The notes under the pieces were generated by a model. It searched no databases, was not told the DNA's origin, and saw only the letters and a program-made list of their open reading frames with translations. Shown here piece by piece: positions 18,451 to 27,091 of a stretch of DNA of 50,140 bases. A program made the translations under genes and the position numbers. The stretch's first letter is position 1, and each line of letters starts with the position of its first letter. Source of the DNA: Propionivibrio sp. (GTDB lineage: Bacteria; Pseudomonadota; Gammaproteobacteria; Burkholderiales; Rhodocyclaceae); contig JARKPC010000264.1 in the NCBI GenBank assembly GCA_029975435.1, positions 1 to 50,140 of the forward strand. The letters are read 5' to 3'.

Positions 18451-18806
18451 GATGAAGGTCTCCGATGCGGTTGAGGACAGGTGCGTGGAATGGACCCCGG
18501 CAGCAGGGGAACGCTCCCATGTATTCCCGAGCAGAGAACAACCCGGACCGACGATGCCAGCTATTGATACCCGTTGGAAGCGGCGCTATTTTACCGTCGA
18601 ATCTGTCAGGAAAAAATATGTTTTTTTGCCGCTGAAACAGGGGCGAAAGCTAGTGACGGCAGGGGCTTCGCTGGAATTGTCTGCGACGGGATTTCGGTAC
18701 GGTCGATACCGGGTTCGGGCCGGGTCGAAACCGGGAATGAAGATTGCCGTTAGAATGGCGGTCGATGTGAATATTTCCGTTTTTCGGTCGACTTTCCGGA
18801 GGATTT
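18451..18806. other. Divergent intergenic region, symporter and cyclodeaminase-family genes
   Basis: 356 bases without a supported gene. It must hold two divergent promoters. On the plus side TAGAAT at 18751-18756 lies 51 bases before the ATG at 18807. On the minus side TAAAAT (complement of ATTTTA near 18590) is a possible -10 for the symporter gene. An A6/T7 stretch around 18611-18627 marks an AT-rich centre. Confidence 0.45.
18751..18756 (+). promoter_or_regulatory. Candidate -10 box for the cyclodeaminase-family gene
   Basis: GCCGTTAGAATGGC carries the TAGAAT hexamer seen also before dsbB, rpe and bioB. The -35 region is weak. Confidence 0.4.
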
Positions 18807-19766
18807 ATGGCGCTGTTTTTGAATGAAGACGATGTTCGTCAGTTGCTGACCATGCCGTTGACCATCGAAGCCGTTGAAGAATCGCACAAGGAGCTTTCAC
18901 TGGCCCGCGCCATCGATATTCCGCGTCAGCGCACACGGCTGCCGCAAACCGCGTTGCATATCCTGCAAGGAGCGCTGCCCGGTCGCGATGCAATCGGCTA
19001 CAAGGCCTATACGAGCAATCGTTCGGGCATCCGTTTTCTGGTGCATGTTTTCAGCGCCGCCAGCGGAGTCTTGCGCGTGGTTCTGGAAGCCGACTATCTG
19101 GGCATGATGCGCACCGGCGCCGCTTCCGGCGTGGCCACCCGATGGCTGGCCCGTCCCGACGCGGAAGTGCTGGGCGTCTTCGGCGCTGGCTGGCAGGCCG
19201 AGGGGAACATCGAGGCGGTGGCCGCCGTGCGCAAGCTGCGCAAGGTCAAGGTCTTCGCGCGCAATGCGGAGCGTCTGGCGGCATTCTGCGCGAAAATGTC
19301 CGATCGCCTGCAAATCGACGTGGTTCCAGGTTCGTCTCCGGAGGATACGGTGCGCGGCAGCGACATTGTCAGCACGATCACCACGGCCAGCTCGCCGCTG
19401 TTCGATGCAGCGTGGTTGTCGCCGGGAACACACATCAATGCCGCTGGTTCCAATTCGCTGATCCGTCGCGAGGTCGGCGAGGACGTACTGAAGGTTAGCC
19501 ATCCGATCGTTGTCGATAGCGTCGAAACGGCGCTCAAGGAAGCCGGTGATCTGCTCCCCGCGCTGGAAAAGGGGCGGCTGAGCGAGCGGCAGCTGGTCGA
19601 ACTTGGCGACGTCATTCTCGGACGCCATCCGGGCCGGTCGAAACCGGAAGACATTACCCTTTTTGAATCGCAGGGCATGGCGATCCAGGATATTTCCGTG
19701 GCTGTGCGACTGGAGGCGCTGGCTCGCGAGCAGGGCTTGGGCGTCGAGTTGCCTTACGGGGGCTAG
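18807..19766 (+). CDS. Ornithine cyclodeaminase / mu-crystallin family NAD(P)-dependent protein
   Basis: 319 residues. The NAD-binding Rossmann segment 'VFGAGWQAEGNIEAVAAVR' is at about 116-134; the substrate-side 'RQRTRLPQ' and 'GYKAYTSNRSG' and the 'INAAGSNSLIRREV' segment match the family. Members include ornithine cyclodeaminase, alanine dehydrogenase, ketimine reductase and opine or siderophore-precursor enzymes, so the reaction is not settled. ATG with GGAGG ribosome site. It is the only gene in its unit. Confidence 0.87.
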   Translation: MALFLNEDDVRQLLTMPLTIEAVEESHKELSLARAIDIPRQRTRLPQTALHILQGALPGRDAIGYKAYTSNRSGIRFLVHVFSAASGVLRVVLEADYLGMMRTGAASGVATRWLARPDAEVLGVFGAGWQAEGNIEAVAAVRKLRKVKVFARNAERLAAFCAKMSDRLQIDVVPGSSPEDTVRGSDIVSTITTASSPLFDAAWLSPGTHINAAGSNSLIRREVGEDVLKVSHPIVVDSVETALKEAGDLLPALEKGRLSERQLVELGDVILGRHPGRSKPEDITLFESQGMAIQDISVAVRLEALAREQGLGVELPYGG

Positions 19767-19876
19767 TTTTGCCGCGGAATTGATTGACTGTTTTCTCGTG
19801 TTGCTAGGAGAATGCTCGTTACACGTTATCCTGCGGCACCAATCGCGGACACGGGTTTTAGTGACAGGGAGATGAT

Positions 19877-20668
19877 GTGGCCAGCACGCTGAGCGACGCG
19901 CTCGAGATTGTTGTCCGGACAGACCCCGGCATGGTCCGGGAGCTCAACGAGGACGCCGTTTTCGCCAATCCCACGCGGGGCCTGGTAATCCTGGCCGATG
20001 GCATGGGCGGCTACAATGCCGGGGAAGTGGCGAGCGGCATGGCGACCTCGTTCCTGGCTTCGGCTCTGGAAACGTCCTTTTTCGACAGGACTCCCGAGGG
20101 TGTCAGTGATCCCGGGGGGGCGTCGTTTGCCCATGGATGCCTTCACGAGAGCATCGCCAGGGCCAACACGGCCATCTACAACGCGGCCATCAGCGAGCCG
20201 CAGTTCTCCGGGATGGGCACGACTCTCGTGACAGCCCTGTTTTATGACAACAAGGTGGCCGTGGCGCACATCGGCGACTCCCGGCTGTATCGCCTGCGCG
20301 ACGAAGCGCTTTCCATTGTCACGCGGGACCATTCGCTGCTGCAGGAACAGATCGACAGCGGCATGATCACGGCCGAGGAAGCGCGGTACTCGCAAAACAA
20401 GAACCTGGTCACCCGTGCATTGGGCGTCGAGCTGTCGGTGGAGCCGGAAATCAACGAATATGCGGTGCTGCCCGGGGATGTCTACCTGTTTTGCTCGGAC
20501 GGGCTGAACGACATGCTTGTGGACGAAGAAATCCAGCTGGTCCTGCAAACGTTGTCGGTTAACCTTGATCTGGCCGCCAAGCAGCTGATCCAGATGGCCA
20601 ATGACAATGGCGGGCGCGATAATATTTCGGTGATCCTGGTCAAGATTCTGCACGCTTTTCCGGCGTGA
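19877..20668 (+). CDS. PP2C-family protein serine/threonine phosphatase
   Basis: 263 residues, single cytosolic PPM domain (Stp/PrpC type). All metal-binding motifs are present in order: 'RELNEDAVF', 'ADGMGGYNAGEVASG', 'AHIGDSRLYRLR', 'SDGLNDML' and 'GGRDNISVI'. It should remove phosphate from Ser/Thr of partner proteins using Mn/Mg. Starts at GTG with AGGGAGA upstream. It is followed after 27 bp by an FHA gene, a common pairing with Hanks-type kinases, but no kinase gene lies nearby. Confidence 0.94.
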   Translation: MASTLSDALEIVVRTDPGMVRELNEDAVFANPTRGLVILADGMGGYNAGEVASGMATSFLASALETSFFDRTPEGVSDPGGASFAHGCLHESIARANTAIYNAAISEPQFSGMGTTLVTALFYDNKVAVAHIGDSRLYRLRDEALSIVTRDHSLLQEQIDSGMITAEEARYSQNKNLVTRALGVELSVEPEINEYAVLPGDVYLFCSDGLNDMLVDEEIQLVLQTLSVNLDLAAKQLIQMANDNGGRDNISVILVKILHAFPA

Positions 20669-20695
20669 CTGCTTTTTCAAATAGGGTGGCAAGCG

Positions 20696-21400
20696 ATGGC
20701 GAAGCTGATATTGAGCATGGACGGTTTGGTTCTCAAGGAAATCGCCCTGACCAAGGAGCGCATGACGATCGGCCGGCGGCCGACCAACGACATTCAGATC
20801 GACAATCTGGCCATCAGTGGCGAGCATGCGGCGGTGGTGACGATTCTCAATGATTCGTTTCTCGAGGATCTGAACAGTACCAACGGCACACTGGTCAACA
20901 GCCAGCCGATCAAGAAGCACTTCCTGAAGAACGGCGATGTCGTCGAACTTGGCAAGTACAAGCTGAAATACATTGCCGAACAGGCGCAGCAGGCCGATCC
21001 CGACTATGAGAAAACCATGGTCCTGCGTTCGACCATGCTCAAGCCGCAAGCTCCCATTCCTTCCACTCCTCCCGCTTCTCCGCAAGCAGCCGGGGATTCC
21101 GCCGCGCAACGTCCGCAGGCGTCTCCCGTACCTCCGGCGATCGGTGCGATCCAGATACTGAACGGGGCCAATGCCGGGCGCGAACTCGAACTGACCAAGA
21201 CATTGACCACGCTGGGCAAGCCTGGCGTCCAGGTGGCCGTAATCGCGCGGCGCCCTCAGGGCTATTTCATCACGCATGTCGAGGGGGCGAAATTCCCGGC
21301 GGTAAACGGCCAGACGCTCGATTCACAGGCGCATCCGTTGAAGGATCACGATGTGATCGAAATCGCCGGCATCAAGATGGAGTTCTTCCTGAAAGGCTGA
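20696..21400 (+). CDS. FHA-domain protein with a second degenerate FHA-like module
   Basis: 234 residues. FHA 1 (about 5-100) has the phosphothreonine-pocket residues Gly26-Arg27, Ser41, His44 and 'NSTNGT' (60-65). A Pro/Ala-rich linker (about 110-147) precedes a second module (148-234) of similar pattern lacking clear Arg/Ser/His signatures. The segment 'DYEKTMVLRSTM' (Thr107) between the modules looks like a plausible phospho-site, reminiscent of self-binding FHA regulators; that is inference. FHA domains bind pThr peptides, so the PP2C gene 27 bp upstream is the natural antagonist. Confidence 0.9.
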   Translation: MAKLILSMDGLVLKEIALTKERMTIGRRPTNDIQIDNLAISGEHAAVVTILNDSFLEDLNSTNGTLVNSQPIKKHFLKNGDVVELGKYKLKYIAEQAQQADPDYEKTMVLRSTMLKPQAPIPSTPPASPQAAGDSAAQRPQASPVPPAIGAIQILNGANAGRELELTKTLTTLGKPGVQVAVIARRPQGYFITHVEGAKFPAVNGQTLDSQAHPLKDHDVIEIAGIKMEFFLKG

Positions 21401-21463
21401 TGGCCTGGTTGGCTTGGTCGCGTTCCAGCAGCCCCGATTCCCGGAATTGTGAAAAACTTCCTG

Positions 21464-21491
21464 TTGCTGGCCGGGAGCGGCAGGTTACTAT
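21464..21491 (+). promoter_or_regulatory. Candidate sigma-70 promoter for the phosphodiesterase/HD-GYP pair
   Basis: TTGCTG (21464-21469) and TACTAT (21486-21491) are separated by 16 bp in the 167-bp gap after the FHA gene, about 76 bases before the next ATG. Confidence 0.45.
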
Positions 21492-21567
21492 CGGCCATTA
21501 AATTTCGTTTACGAATGGCGGTTTTCTGCCATCCGTCCGAGCAGGCCGGGAGTGAATCGGGGGAAAG

Positions 21568-22335
21568 ATGAGAGTCCGGGTTCTAGGCTGTAGTGGAGGA
21601 ATCGGTGGCCGGCATCTGCGTACCACATCGCTGCTGGTCGATCGCGACATCCTGATCGACGCCGGCACGGGGCTCTCCGACCTTCCTCTTGCCGAGTTGG
21701 CGGCCATCGACCACGTTTTCATCACGCACTCGCATCTCGACCACATCGCGGCGCTGCCTTTGATGATCGATTCGGTGGCCGACTTGCGTGAGCAGCCGCT
21801 GACGATCCATGCCACCGCGGCGACGTTGGAAACGATCCGCAGCCACGTGTTCAATTGGGCGATTTGGCCGGATTTCAGCGAAATCGCCATCCGCGACCGG
21901 CCAGTCATGCGCTACAGCCCTGTTACCGTCGGGCAAAAGCTTGTTTTTGGCGAGCGCAGCATCACCGCCGTGCCGGCAGAACACACCGTTCCGGCGGTCG
22001 GTTACCATCTTGATTCGGGAGCGGGAAGCCTGGTCTTCACCGGCGATACGACGGTCAATGATCGCCTCTGGCCGGTGGTGAACCGGATCGGCAACCTGCG
22101 CTATCTGATCATCGAGACGGCCTTTTCCAATCGCGAAGAAGCGCTGGCGCGCATTTCGAAACATCTCTGCCCGCGCCTGCTTGGCGAGGAACTGGCAAAA
22201 CTGAGCATCCCGGCAGAAATCTACGTTACCCATCTCAAGCCTGCACAGATCGGGCTGATCATGGATGAAATCGCCGGAATGACCGGCGTCGTCAGACCGC
22301 AATTGCTGCAGAATGATCAGGTCCTGGAGTTCTGA
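21568..22335 (+). CDS. Metallo-beta-lactamase-fold hydrolase, class II cyclic-nucleotide phosphodiesterase type
   Basis: 255 residues. The metal motif His54-x-His56-x-Asp58-His59 is in 'THSHLDHIAALPL', with a further His in 'AEHTVPAVGYH', Asp in 'VFTGDTTVNDRLW' and a late His in 'YVTHLKPAQ'. The layout matches the class II 3',5'-cyclic-nucleotide phosphodiesterase subgroup (yeast Pde1 / Vibrio CpdP type) rather than Lactamase_B RNases. cAMP is a likely but unproven substrate. It lies 50 bp before the HD-GYP gene, so the two may turn over different nucleotide messengers together. Confidence 0.82.
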   Translation: MRVRVLGCSGGIGGRHLRTTSLLVDRDILIDAGTGLSDLPLAELAAIDHVFITHSHLDHIAALPLMIDSVADLREQPLTIHATAATLETIRSHVFNWAIWPDFSEIAIRDRPVMRYSPVTVGQKLVFGERSITAVPAEHTVPAVGYHLDSGAGSLVFTGDTTVNDRLWPVVNRIGNLRYLIIETAFSNREEALARISKHLCPRLLGEELAKLSIPAEIYVTHLKPAQIGLIMDEIAGMTGVVRPQLLQNDQVLEF

Positions 22336-22385
22336 AACGAAATGGCCTCTTCGATTCTCGCGGCGTCCGATTCGGAGTTGACGTA

Positions 22386-23978
22386 GTGGATACCTCGGCC
22401 GACCTGTCGCAGCGTTACGAGCAGCTCAACGAAATCGGAGCCTCGCTGTCGAACGAGCAGAACATTGGTCGTTTGCTCGAGAGCATCCTGCTCGCTGCCA
22501 AGGCGATTACCCGGGCCGATGGCGGCACGCTCTACCGTGTAAGCGAAGACCGGCAAACCCTGCGCTTCGAGATCGTACGTACCGATTCGCTGAAGCTTGC
22601 CTTCGGCGGCACCAGCGGCCGACCCATCTCGGCGCAGTTTCCGGAACTGCCCCTGTTCCACGAAAACGGGGAAGCCAACAACACGATGGTCGCGGCGTAT
22701 TGCGCGCTGCATGCCCGGACGGTCAACATCGCCGATGCCTATAGCGAGGACGGATTCGATTTTTCGGGCACGCGCCGCTTCGACCAGGTCACGGGGTACC
22801 GCTCGCAGTCGTTCCTGACGGTCCCGATGAAGAATCATGAAAACGAGATAATCGGCGTCCTGCAACTGATCAACGCCATCGATCCGGAGACCGGGAGAAT
22901 CCAGGCGTTCTCCGATGCCGATCGCCGGCTGGCCGAGTCTCTGGCTTCGCAGGCCGCCGTGGCCCTGACCAACCGCCTGCTGGTCAGCCAGTTGGAAGAA
23001 CTGTTCGAGTCCTTCATCACCCTGATCAACTTGGCCATCGACGAAAAATCGCCGTATACGGGCGGGCACTGCCAGCGCGTGCCGGCGTTGACCATGATGC
23101 TGGCCGAAGCCGTCTCGGCCACGCAGGACGGCCCGCTTGCCGGTTTCGTCATGAGCGAGAAGGACCGCTACGAACTGAAGATTGCCGGACTGCTTCACGA
23201 TTGCGGCAAGGTGACCACGCCCGTGCATGTGGTCGACAAGGCCACCAAGCTGCAGACGATCTTCGATCGTATCCAGTTGCTTGATACCCGCTTCGAAGTC
23301 ATCCGCCGCGACGCGGAACTGGATATGCTGAGGACAATTCTGGCCGGAGGTGACAAGTCAGCGGCGGAACGCGAGTTCGCCGAGAAGTTGCAGCGTATCG
23401 CCGAGGATCGGGCCTTCCTAGGGCAGGTCAACAAAGGCAGCGAGGCGATGCGTCCCGAGGACCAGGATCGCGTGCGCGCCATCTCGCGACGCTATCGCTG
23501 GATCGATCCCGATGGCGACGAAGGCGATTTCCTGACCGACGATGAAATCGAGAACCTGACCATCCGTTACGGAACACTGACCCGGACCGAACGGGAAATC
23601 ATCAACTACCACATCGTTGCTACCAACAAGATGCTGGAGTCGCTTCCGTGGCCGATGCATTTGAAGAATGTCCCAGAATACGCGGGTGGCCATCATGAGC
23701 GCGTCGATGGCCGGGGGTATCCGAAAGGGCTCAAGGGCAACCAGATGTCGCTGCAGGCGCGGATCATGGGAGTCGCCGATATATTCGAGGCGCTGACCGC
23801 CCGCGACCGGCCCTACAAGTCCGGCATGAAACTCTCGGAAGCCTTGCGCATTCTCGAGAATTTCGCCCGCAACGGGCATATCGACCCTGATCTGCATGAG
23901 GTATTCGTCAGGCAGAAGGTCTATCTGAAGTATGCCTGGCAATACCTCGATCCCGTGCAGATCGACGTGCTCGACTGA
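22386..23978 (+). CDS. GAF and HD-GYP phosphohydrolase
   Basis: 530 residues from a GTG start. An N-terminal GAF sensor (about 15-195) is followed by an HD-type hydrolase: His271-Asp272 in '[12 protein letters not shown]' and the GYP signature at 436-446, '[11 protein letters not shown]'. HD-GYP proteins hydrolyse cyclic-di-GMP. Between HD and GYP there are about 165 residues, roughly 90-100 more than in RpfG-type proteins, an insert rich in charged helices (about 285-390). The metal ligands look preserved, but activity needs testing. It is the last gene of the signalling cluster. Confidence 0.88.
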   Translation: MDTSADLSQRYEQLNEIGASLSNEQNIGRLLESILLAAKAITRADGGTLYRVSEDRQTLRFEIVRTDSLKLAFGGTSGRPISAQFPELPLFHENGEANNTMVAAYCALHARTVNIADAYSEDGFDFSGTRRFDQVTGYRSQSFLTVPMKNHENEIIGVLQLINAIDPETGRIQAFSDADRRLAESLASQAAVALTNRLLVSQLEELFESFITLINLAIDEKSPYTGGHCQRVPALTMMLAEAVSATQDGPLAGFVMSEKDRYELKIAGLLHDCGKVTTPVHVVDKATKLQTIFDRIQLLDTRFEVIRRDAELDMLRTILAGGDKSAAEREFAEKLQRIAEDRAFLGQVNKGSEAMRPEDQDRVRAISRRYRWIDPDGDEGDFLTDDEIENLTIRYGTLTRTEREIINYHIVATNKMLESLPWPMHLKNVPEYAGGHHERVDGRGYPKGLKGNQMSLQARIMGVADIFEALTARDRPYKSGMKLSEALRILENFARNGHIDPDLHEVFVRQKVYLKYAWQYLDPVQIDVLD

Positions 23979-24021
23979 TTCTCTCGCCGGGCGGCCGGTG
24001 CGCAGCGGGCAAGGGGCGCGG

Positions 24022-24027
24022 TAGAAT
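24022..24027 (+). promoter_or_regulatory. Candidate -10 box for the rpe-gph unit
   Basis: GCGGTAGAATGGG contains TAGAAT 25 bases before the rpe ATG at 24053. It overlaps an upstream in-frame ATG at 24026, which argues that the upstream ATG is not the start. Confidence 0.5.
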
Positions 24028-24052
24028 GGGATTTTTTTCCGCGGGCAGAACC

Positions 24053-24742
24053 ATGTATCTCATTGCTCCCAGTATCCTTTCCGCCGACTTCACGCGACTC
24101 GGCGAGGAAGTTGTGAATGTCATCGAATCCGGTGCCGACTGGATTCATTTCGACGTCATGGACAACCATTACGTACCCAACATGACGATCGGCCCGCTGG
24201 TGTGCAAGGCCATCCGGCCGTTGACCAAGGCGGTCATCGACGTGCACCTGATGGCCAAACCAGTGGATCGGCTGATCGGCGATTTCGCCAGGGCCGGAGC
24301 GAATGTCATCACCTTTCACCCGGAAGCCTCGGAGCACATCGACCGCAGCCTGTCGCTGATCCGCGAGCATGGTTGCCAGGCCGGGCTGGTGTTCAATCCC
24401 GCCACGCCGCTGCACTACATGGACTACGTGATGGACAAGCTCGATCTGGTGCTGCTGATGGGGGTGAACCCCGGTTTTGGCGGACAGAAATTCATCCCGG
24501 CGACACTGGGCAAGCTGCAGGAGGCGCGCGCCAGGATCAAGGAGTATGAACAGGAGAGCGGACGCCGCATCCGCGTCGAGGTCGACGGCGGAGTCAAGGT
24601 GGACAACATCGCCGCCATCGCCCTGGCCGGCGCGGACACCTTCGTTGCCGGTTCGGCGATCTACGAGGCCGGCAAGGAAAGCGATCCGCACCGTTACGAT
24701 TCGGTGATTGCCTCAATGCGAGCCCAACTGGCGCGCGTCTGA
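24053..24742 (+). CDS. rpe: Ribulose-phosphate 3-epimerase
   Basis: 229 residues, TIM barrel. It interconverts ribulose-5-phosphate and xylulose-5-phosphate in the pentose phosphate and Calvin pathways. '[17 protein letters not shown]' at the N-terminus, '[17 protein letters not shown]', '[13 protein letters not shown]', '[14 protein letters not shown]' and '[11 protein letters not shown]' carry the metal and phosphate ligands. I use the ATG at 24053, where the family N-terminus begins. Gene order rpe-gph-trpE is common in betaproteobacteria. Confidence 0.96.
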   Translation: MYLIAPSILSADFTRLGEEVVNVIESGADWIHFDVMDNHYVPNMTIGPLVCKAIRPLTKAVIDVHLMAKPVDRLIGDFARAGANVITFHPEASEHIDRSLSLIREHGCQAGLVFNPATPLHYMDYVMDKLDLVLLMGVNPGFGGQKFIPATLGKLQEARARIKEYEQESGRRIRVEVDGGVKVDNIAAIALAGADTFVAGSAIYEAGKESDPHRYDSVIASMRAQLARV

Positions 24743-24755
24743 CGGAGATCGGCCG

Positions 24756-25442
24756 ATGACGACCGTCGATGTTCGCGCCGTCCTGTTCGATCTGGACGGG
24801 ACCTTGCTCGATACCGTGCCCGACCTGCACGCCGCGGTGTGCTCGATGCTCGCGGATCTCGGGCGTCCCGCCCTGCCCGAAGAAGCGATCCGTTGCTACG
24901 TAGGGCGGGGTATTGCCAACCTGGTCAAACGGTCGCTTGCCGATTCGCTGCATGCGGCGGAGGACGATTCGCCGGCGCCGGCCGAGGCGCTGGCCAGCTT
25001 CCGGCGGCATTACGCCCGCGAGAACGGGCGGCGTACGCAATTGTTCCCCGGTGTGATCGAAGGATTGCAGGCCATCCGCGGCATGGGCCTGCAGATGGCG
25101 GTGATTACCAACAAGGCCGAGACGTTCACCCGGCCGCTGCTGGAAATGACCGGGCTGGCCGAGTATTTCTCCGTCGTGGTGAGCGGCGACAACCTGCCCA
25201 GGCACAAGCCCGATCCGATGGCGCTGGTGTGGACCTGCGGCCGTCTGAACGTGTCGCCTACGGATGCGCTTTTTATCGGCGATTCGGTCAACGATTTCCT
25301 GGCCGCGCGCGCGGCGTGCTGCCCTGTCTTCCTCTTGCCCTATGGTTACAACGAGGGGAGGGATGTGCAGGAACTTGCGTGTGATGCTATAGTCCCGACC
25401 ATTGAGTCTGCCGCAAAGCACATCCGTTTCCGGGCGTCCTGA
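24756..25442 (+). CDS. gph: Phosphoglycolate phosphatase
   Basis: 228 residues, HAD superfamily. It dephosphorylates 2-phosphoglycolate from DNA repair or Rubisco oxygenation. Motif I 'VLFDLDGTLLDTVPDLH' with nucleophile Asp, motif II Thr in 'AVITNKAE', Lys in 'RHKPDP' and motif III 'FIGDSVNDFLAARAA' are intact, and the cap domain (about 20-85) is of class C1 type. Starts 13 bp after rpe. Its 3' end contains a candidate promoter for the trp leader. Confidence 0.94.
   Translation: MTTVDVRAVLFDLDGTLLDTVPDLHAAVCSMLADLGRPALPEEAIRCYVGRGIANLVKRSLADSLHAAEDDSPAPAEALASFRRHYARENGRRTQLFPGVIEGLQAIRGMGLQMAVITNKAETFTRPLLEMTGLAEYFSVVVSGDNLPRHKPDPMALVWTCGRLNVSPTDALFIGDSVNDFLAARAACCPVFLLPYGYNEGRDVQELACDAIVPTIESAAKHIRFRAS
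25385..25393 (+). promoter_or_regulatory. Extended -10 promoter of the trp leader and operon
   Basis: TGC-TATAGT inside the last codons of gph forms an extended -10, about 62 bases before the leader-peptide ATG at 25455. This spacing allows a transcribed leader long enough for attenuation. The -35 is weak. Confidence 0.45.
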
Positions 25443-25454
25443 CCATACAACAGC

Positions 25455-25538
25455 ATGAACGTAATTCTTCACAACCTGCATCTTGAGCCCGCATTCTGGG
25501 CGGAGGCGTGGCCCTGGCGATCCTGCCGGATAGTCTAG
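25455..25538 (+). CDS. trpL: trp operon leader peptide (attenuation)
   Basis: A 27-codon frame begins ATG at 25455 and ends TAG at 25536-25538. It contains three closely spaced Trp codons (25497-25499, 25509-25511 and 25515-25517: 'FWAEAWPW'). Trp is the rarest amino acid, so three in seven codons directly before trpE is strong evidence of a regulatory leader peptide. Stalling there when charged tRNA(Trp) is scarce would change folding of the downstream RNA. No good Shine-Dalgarno precedes the ATG, which is the weak point. The peptide itself needs no function. Confidence 0.8.
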   Translation: MNVILHNLHLEPAFWAEAWPWRSCRIV

Positions 25539-25578
25539 CCTCTGTTCCGGCACGCCTGTTCGTGCCGCGCCTCGTTTT
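25499..25578 (+). terminator. Candidate trp attenuator with alternative stems
   Basis: Three mutually exclusive pairings can be drawn. 1:2 pairs 25499-25503 (in the Trp codons) with 25523-25527. 2:3 (antiterminator) pairs GCCGGA 25525-25530 with TCCGGC 25546-25551. 3:4 (terminator) pairs CGGCACG 25548-25554 with CGTGCCG 25561-25567. Only four T residues (25575-25578) follow, seven bases after the stem, so the terminator is weak on paper. The geometry is that of ribosome-mediated attenuation. Confidence 0.6.
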
Positions 25579-25604
25579 GCAGTTTCCGCTTGTGGAGTCG
25601 TCTC

Positions 25605-27080
25605 ATGAAGGAAGTTCAATTCAATCAGCTTGCCGCTGAAGGTTACAACCGCATCCCCGTCACCCTCGAGACCTTTTCGGATCTCGACACCCCGCTCTCG
25701 ATTTACCTGAAACTGGCCAACGGCCCTTACACCTACCTGCTCGAGTCGGTGCAGGGCGGCGAGCGCTTCGGCCGCTATTCGATCATCGGCCTGGCCGCGC
25801 CGACACGCATCGTCGTCAATCGCCATGAAGTGCTGGTGGTGACTGCCAACCGCATCGCCGAGCGCGAGAACGATACCAATCCGCTCGATTTCATCGGCAA
25901 CTACATGAAGCGTTTCCGTGCAGCGCCGCTCGCAGGCTTGCCGCGCTTCTGCGGCGGCCTCGTCGGGTGCTTCGGCTACGATACGGTGCGCTATGTCGAA
26001 AAGAAGCTGACGCGCACGGCCAAGGCCGATAATCTCGGAACGCCGGACATCGTTCTGCTGCTCTCCGAGGAAATCGCCGTCGTCGACAATCTGTCCGGCA
26101 AGCTGACCTTGGTGGTTTATGCCGAACCCGGCGTGCCCGGTGCGTACCAGAAAGCGCAGGCGCGGCTCAGGGAATTGCTGGCCAGGCTGCGCCAGCCGGT
26201 CGAAATCCCGATGGAAAAGCCGAAGCCCTCGGAAGCGGCCGTGTCGCTGTTCGGCGAGGCGCAGTACAAGCAGGCGGTGCAGAAGGCCAAGCAGTACATC
26301 ACTGATGGCGACATCATGCAGGTGGTGCTTTCGCAGCGCATGACCAAGCCATTCGGAGCAAGTCCCATGGCGCTTTACCGCTCGTTGCGCTCGCTTAACC
26401 CGTCGCCGTACATGTTCTATTTCGACTTCGAGGATTTTCACGTCGTCGGTGCGTCGCCCGAAATCCTGGTGCGCCTGGAAGGTGATACGGTGACCGTCCG
26501 CCCGATCGCCGGCACGCGCAAGCGCGGCGCCTCGTTCGACGAAGACCAGGCACTGGCGGCCGAGCTGAAGGCCGACGAGAAGGAATGCGCCGAGCACCTG
26601 CAGCTGCTGGATCTCGGGCGCAACGACGTCGGCCGCGTGGCGCGGGTCGGTACCGTGAAGATGACCGAGAAGATGATTATCGAACGCTACTCGCACGTGA
26701 TGCACATGGTCTCCAATGTCGAGGGCAAACTGCAGTCCGGGCTCAATGCGCTCGACGTACTCAAGGCGACGTTCCCGGCGGGAACCGTTTCGGGCGCGCC
26801 GAAGGTGCGGGCGATGGAAATCATCGACGAACTCGAACCGGTCAAGCGCGGCATCTACGCCGGGGCGGTTGGTTACATCGGCTTCCACGGCGACATGGAC
26901 CTGGCCATTGCCATCCGCACCGCCGTGCTCAAGGGCGGCCAGTTGTACGTGCAGGCCGGCGGCGGCATCGTCGCGGATTCGATCCCGGAATCGGAATGGC
27001 AGGAGACTCAAAGCAAGGCGCGGGCGGTACTGCGTGCTGCCGAACTGGCCGAGAACGGCCTCGATACCCGTTTTGAGTGA
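25605..27080 (+). CDS. trpE: Anthranilate synthase component I
   Basis: 491 residues. With TrpG it converts chorismate and glutamine-derived ammonia to anthranilate, the first committed step to tryptophan. The N-terminal domain bears the feedback site ('[17 protein letters not shown]', with the LES-type motif that binds Trp). The catalytic chorismate-binding domain shows '[12 protein letters not shown]', '[12 protein letters not shown]', 'PIAGTRKRG', '[10 protein letters not shown]' and '[19 protein letters not shown]'. I chose the ATG at 25605 with TGGAG upstream. It is the first structural gene behind the attenuator. Confidence 0.97.
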   Translation: MKEVQFNQLAAEGYNRIPVTLETFSDLDTPLSIYLKLANGPYTYLLESVQGGERFGRYSIIGLAAPTRIVVNRHEVLVVTANRIAERENDTNPLDFIGNYMKRFRAAPLAGLPRFCGGLVGCFGYDTVRYVEKKLTRTAKADNLGTPDIVLLLSEEIAVVDNLSGKLTLVVYAEPGVPGAYQKAQARLRELLARLRQPVEIPMEKPKPSEAAVSLFGEAQYKQAVQKAKQYITDGDIMQVVLSQRMTKPFGASPMALYRSLRSLNPSPYMFYFDFEDFHVVGASPEILVRLEGDTVTVRPIAGTRKRGASFDEDQALAAELKADEKECAEHLQLLDLGRNDVGRVARVGTVKMTEKMIIERYSHVMHMVSNVEGKLQSGLNALDVLKATFPAGTVSGAPKVRAMEIIDELEPVKRGIYAGAVGYIGFHGDMDLAIAIRTAVLKGGQLYVQAGGGIVADSIPESEWQETQSKARAVLRAAELAENGLDTRFE

Positions 27081-27091
27081 AAGGAACCGCC

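Noticed and set aside
24026..24052. Upstream ATG for rpe
   Set aside because: It falls inside the TAGAAT promoter box, and the family N-terminus starts at 24053.
24594..27011. An 805-codon minus-strand open frame across gph and trpE
   Set aside because: It is antisense to clearly conserved genes, its translation is low-complexity Arg/His/Gln/Gly-rich, and it is explained by high GC removing stop codons.
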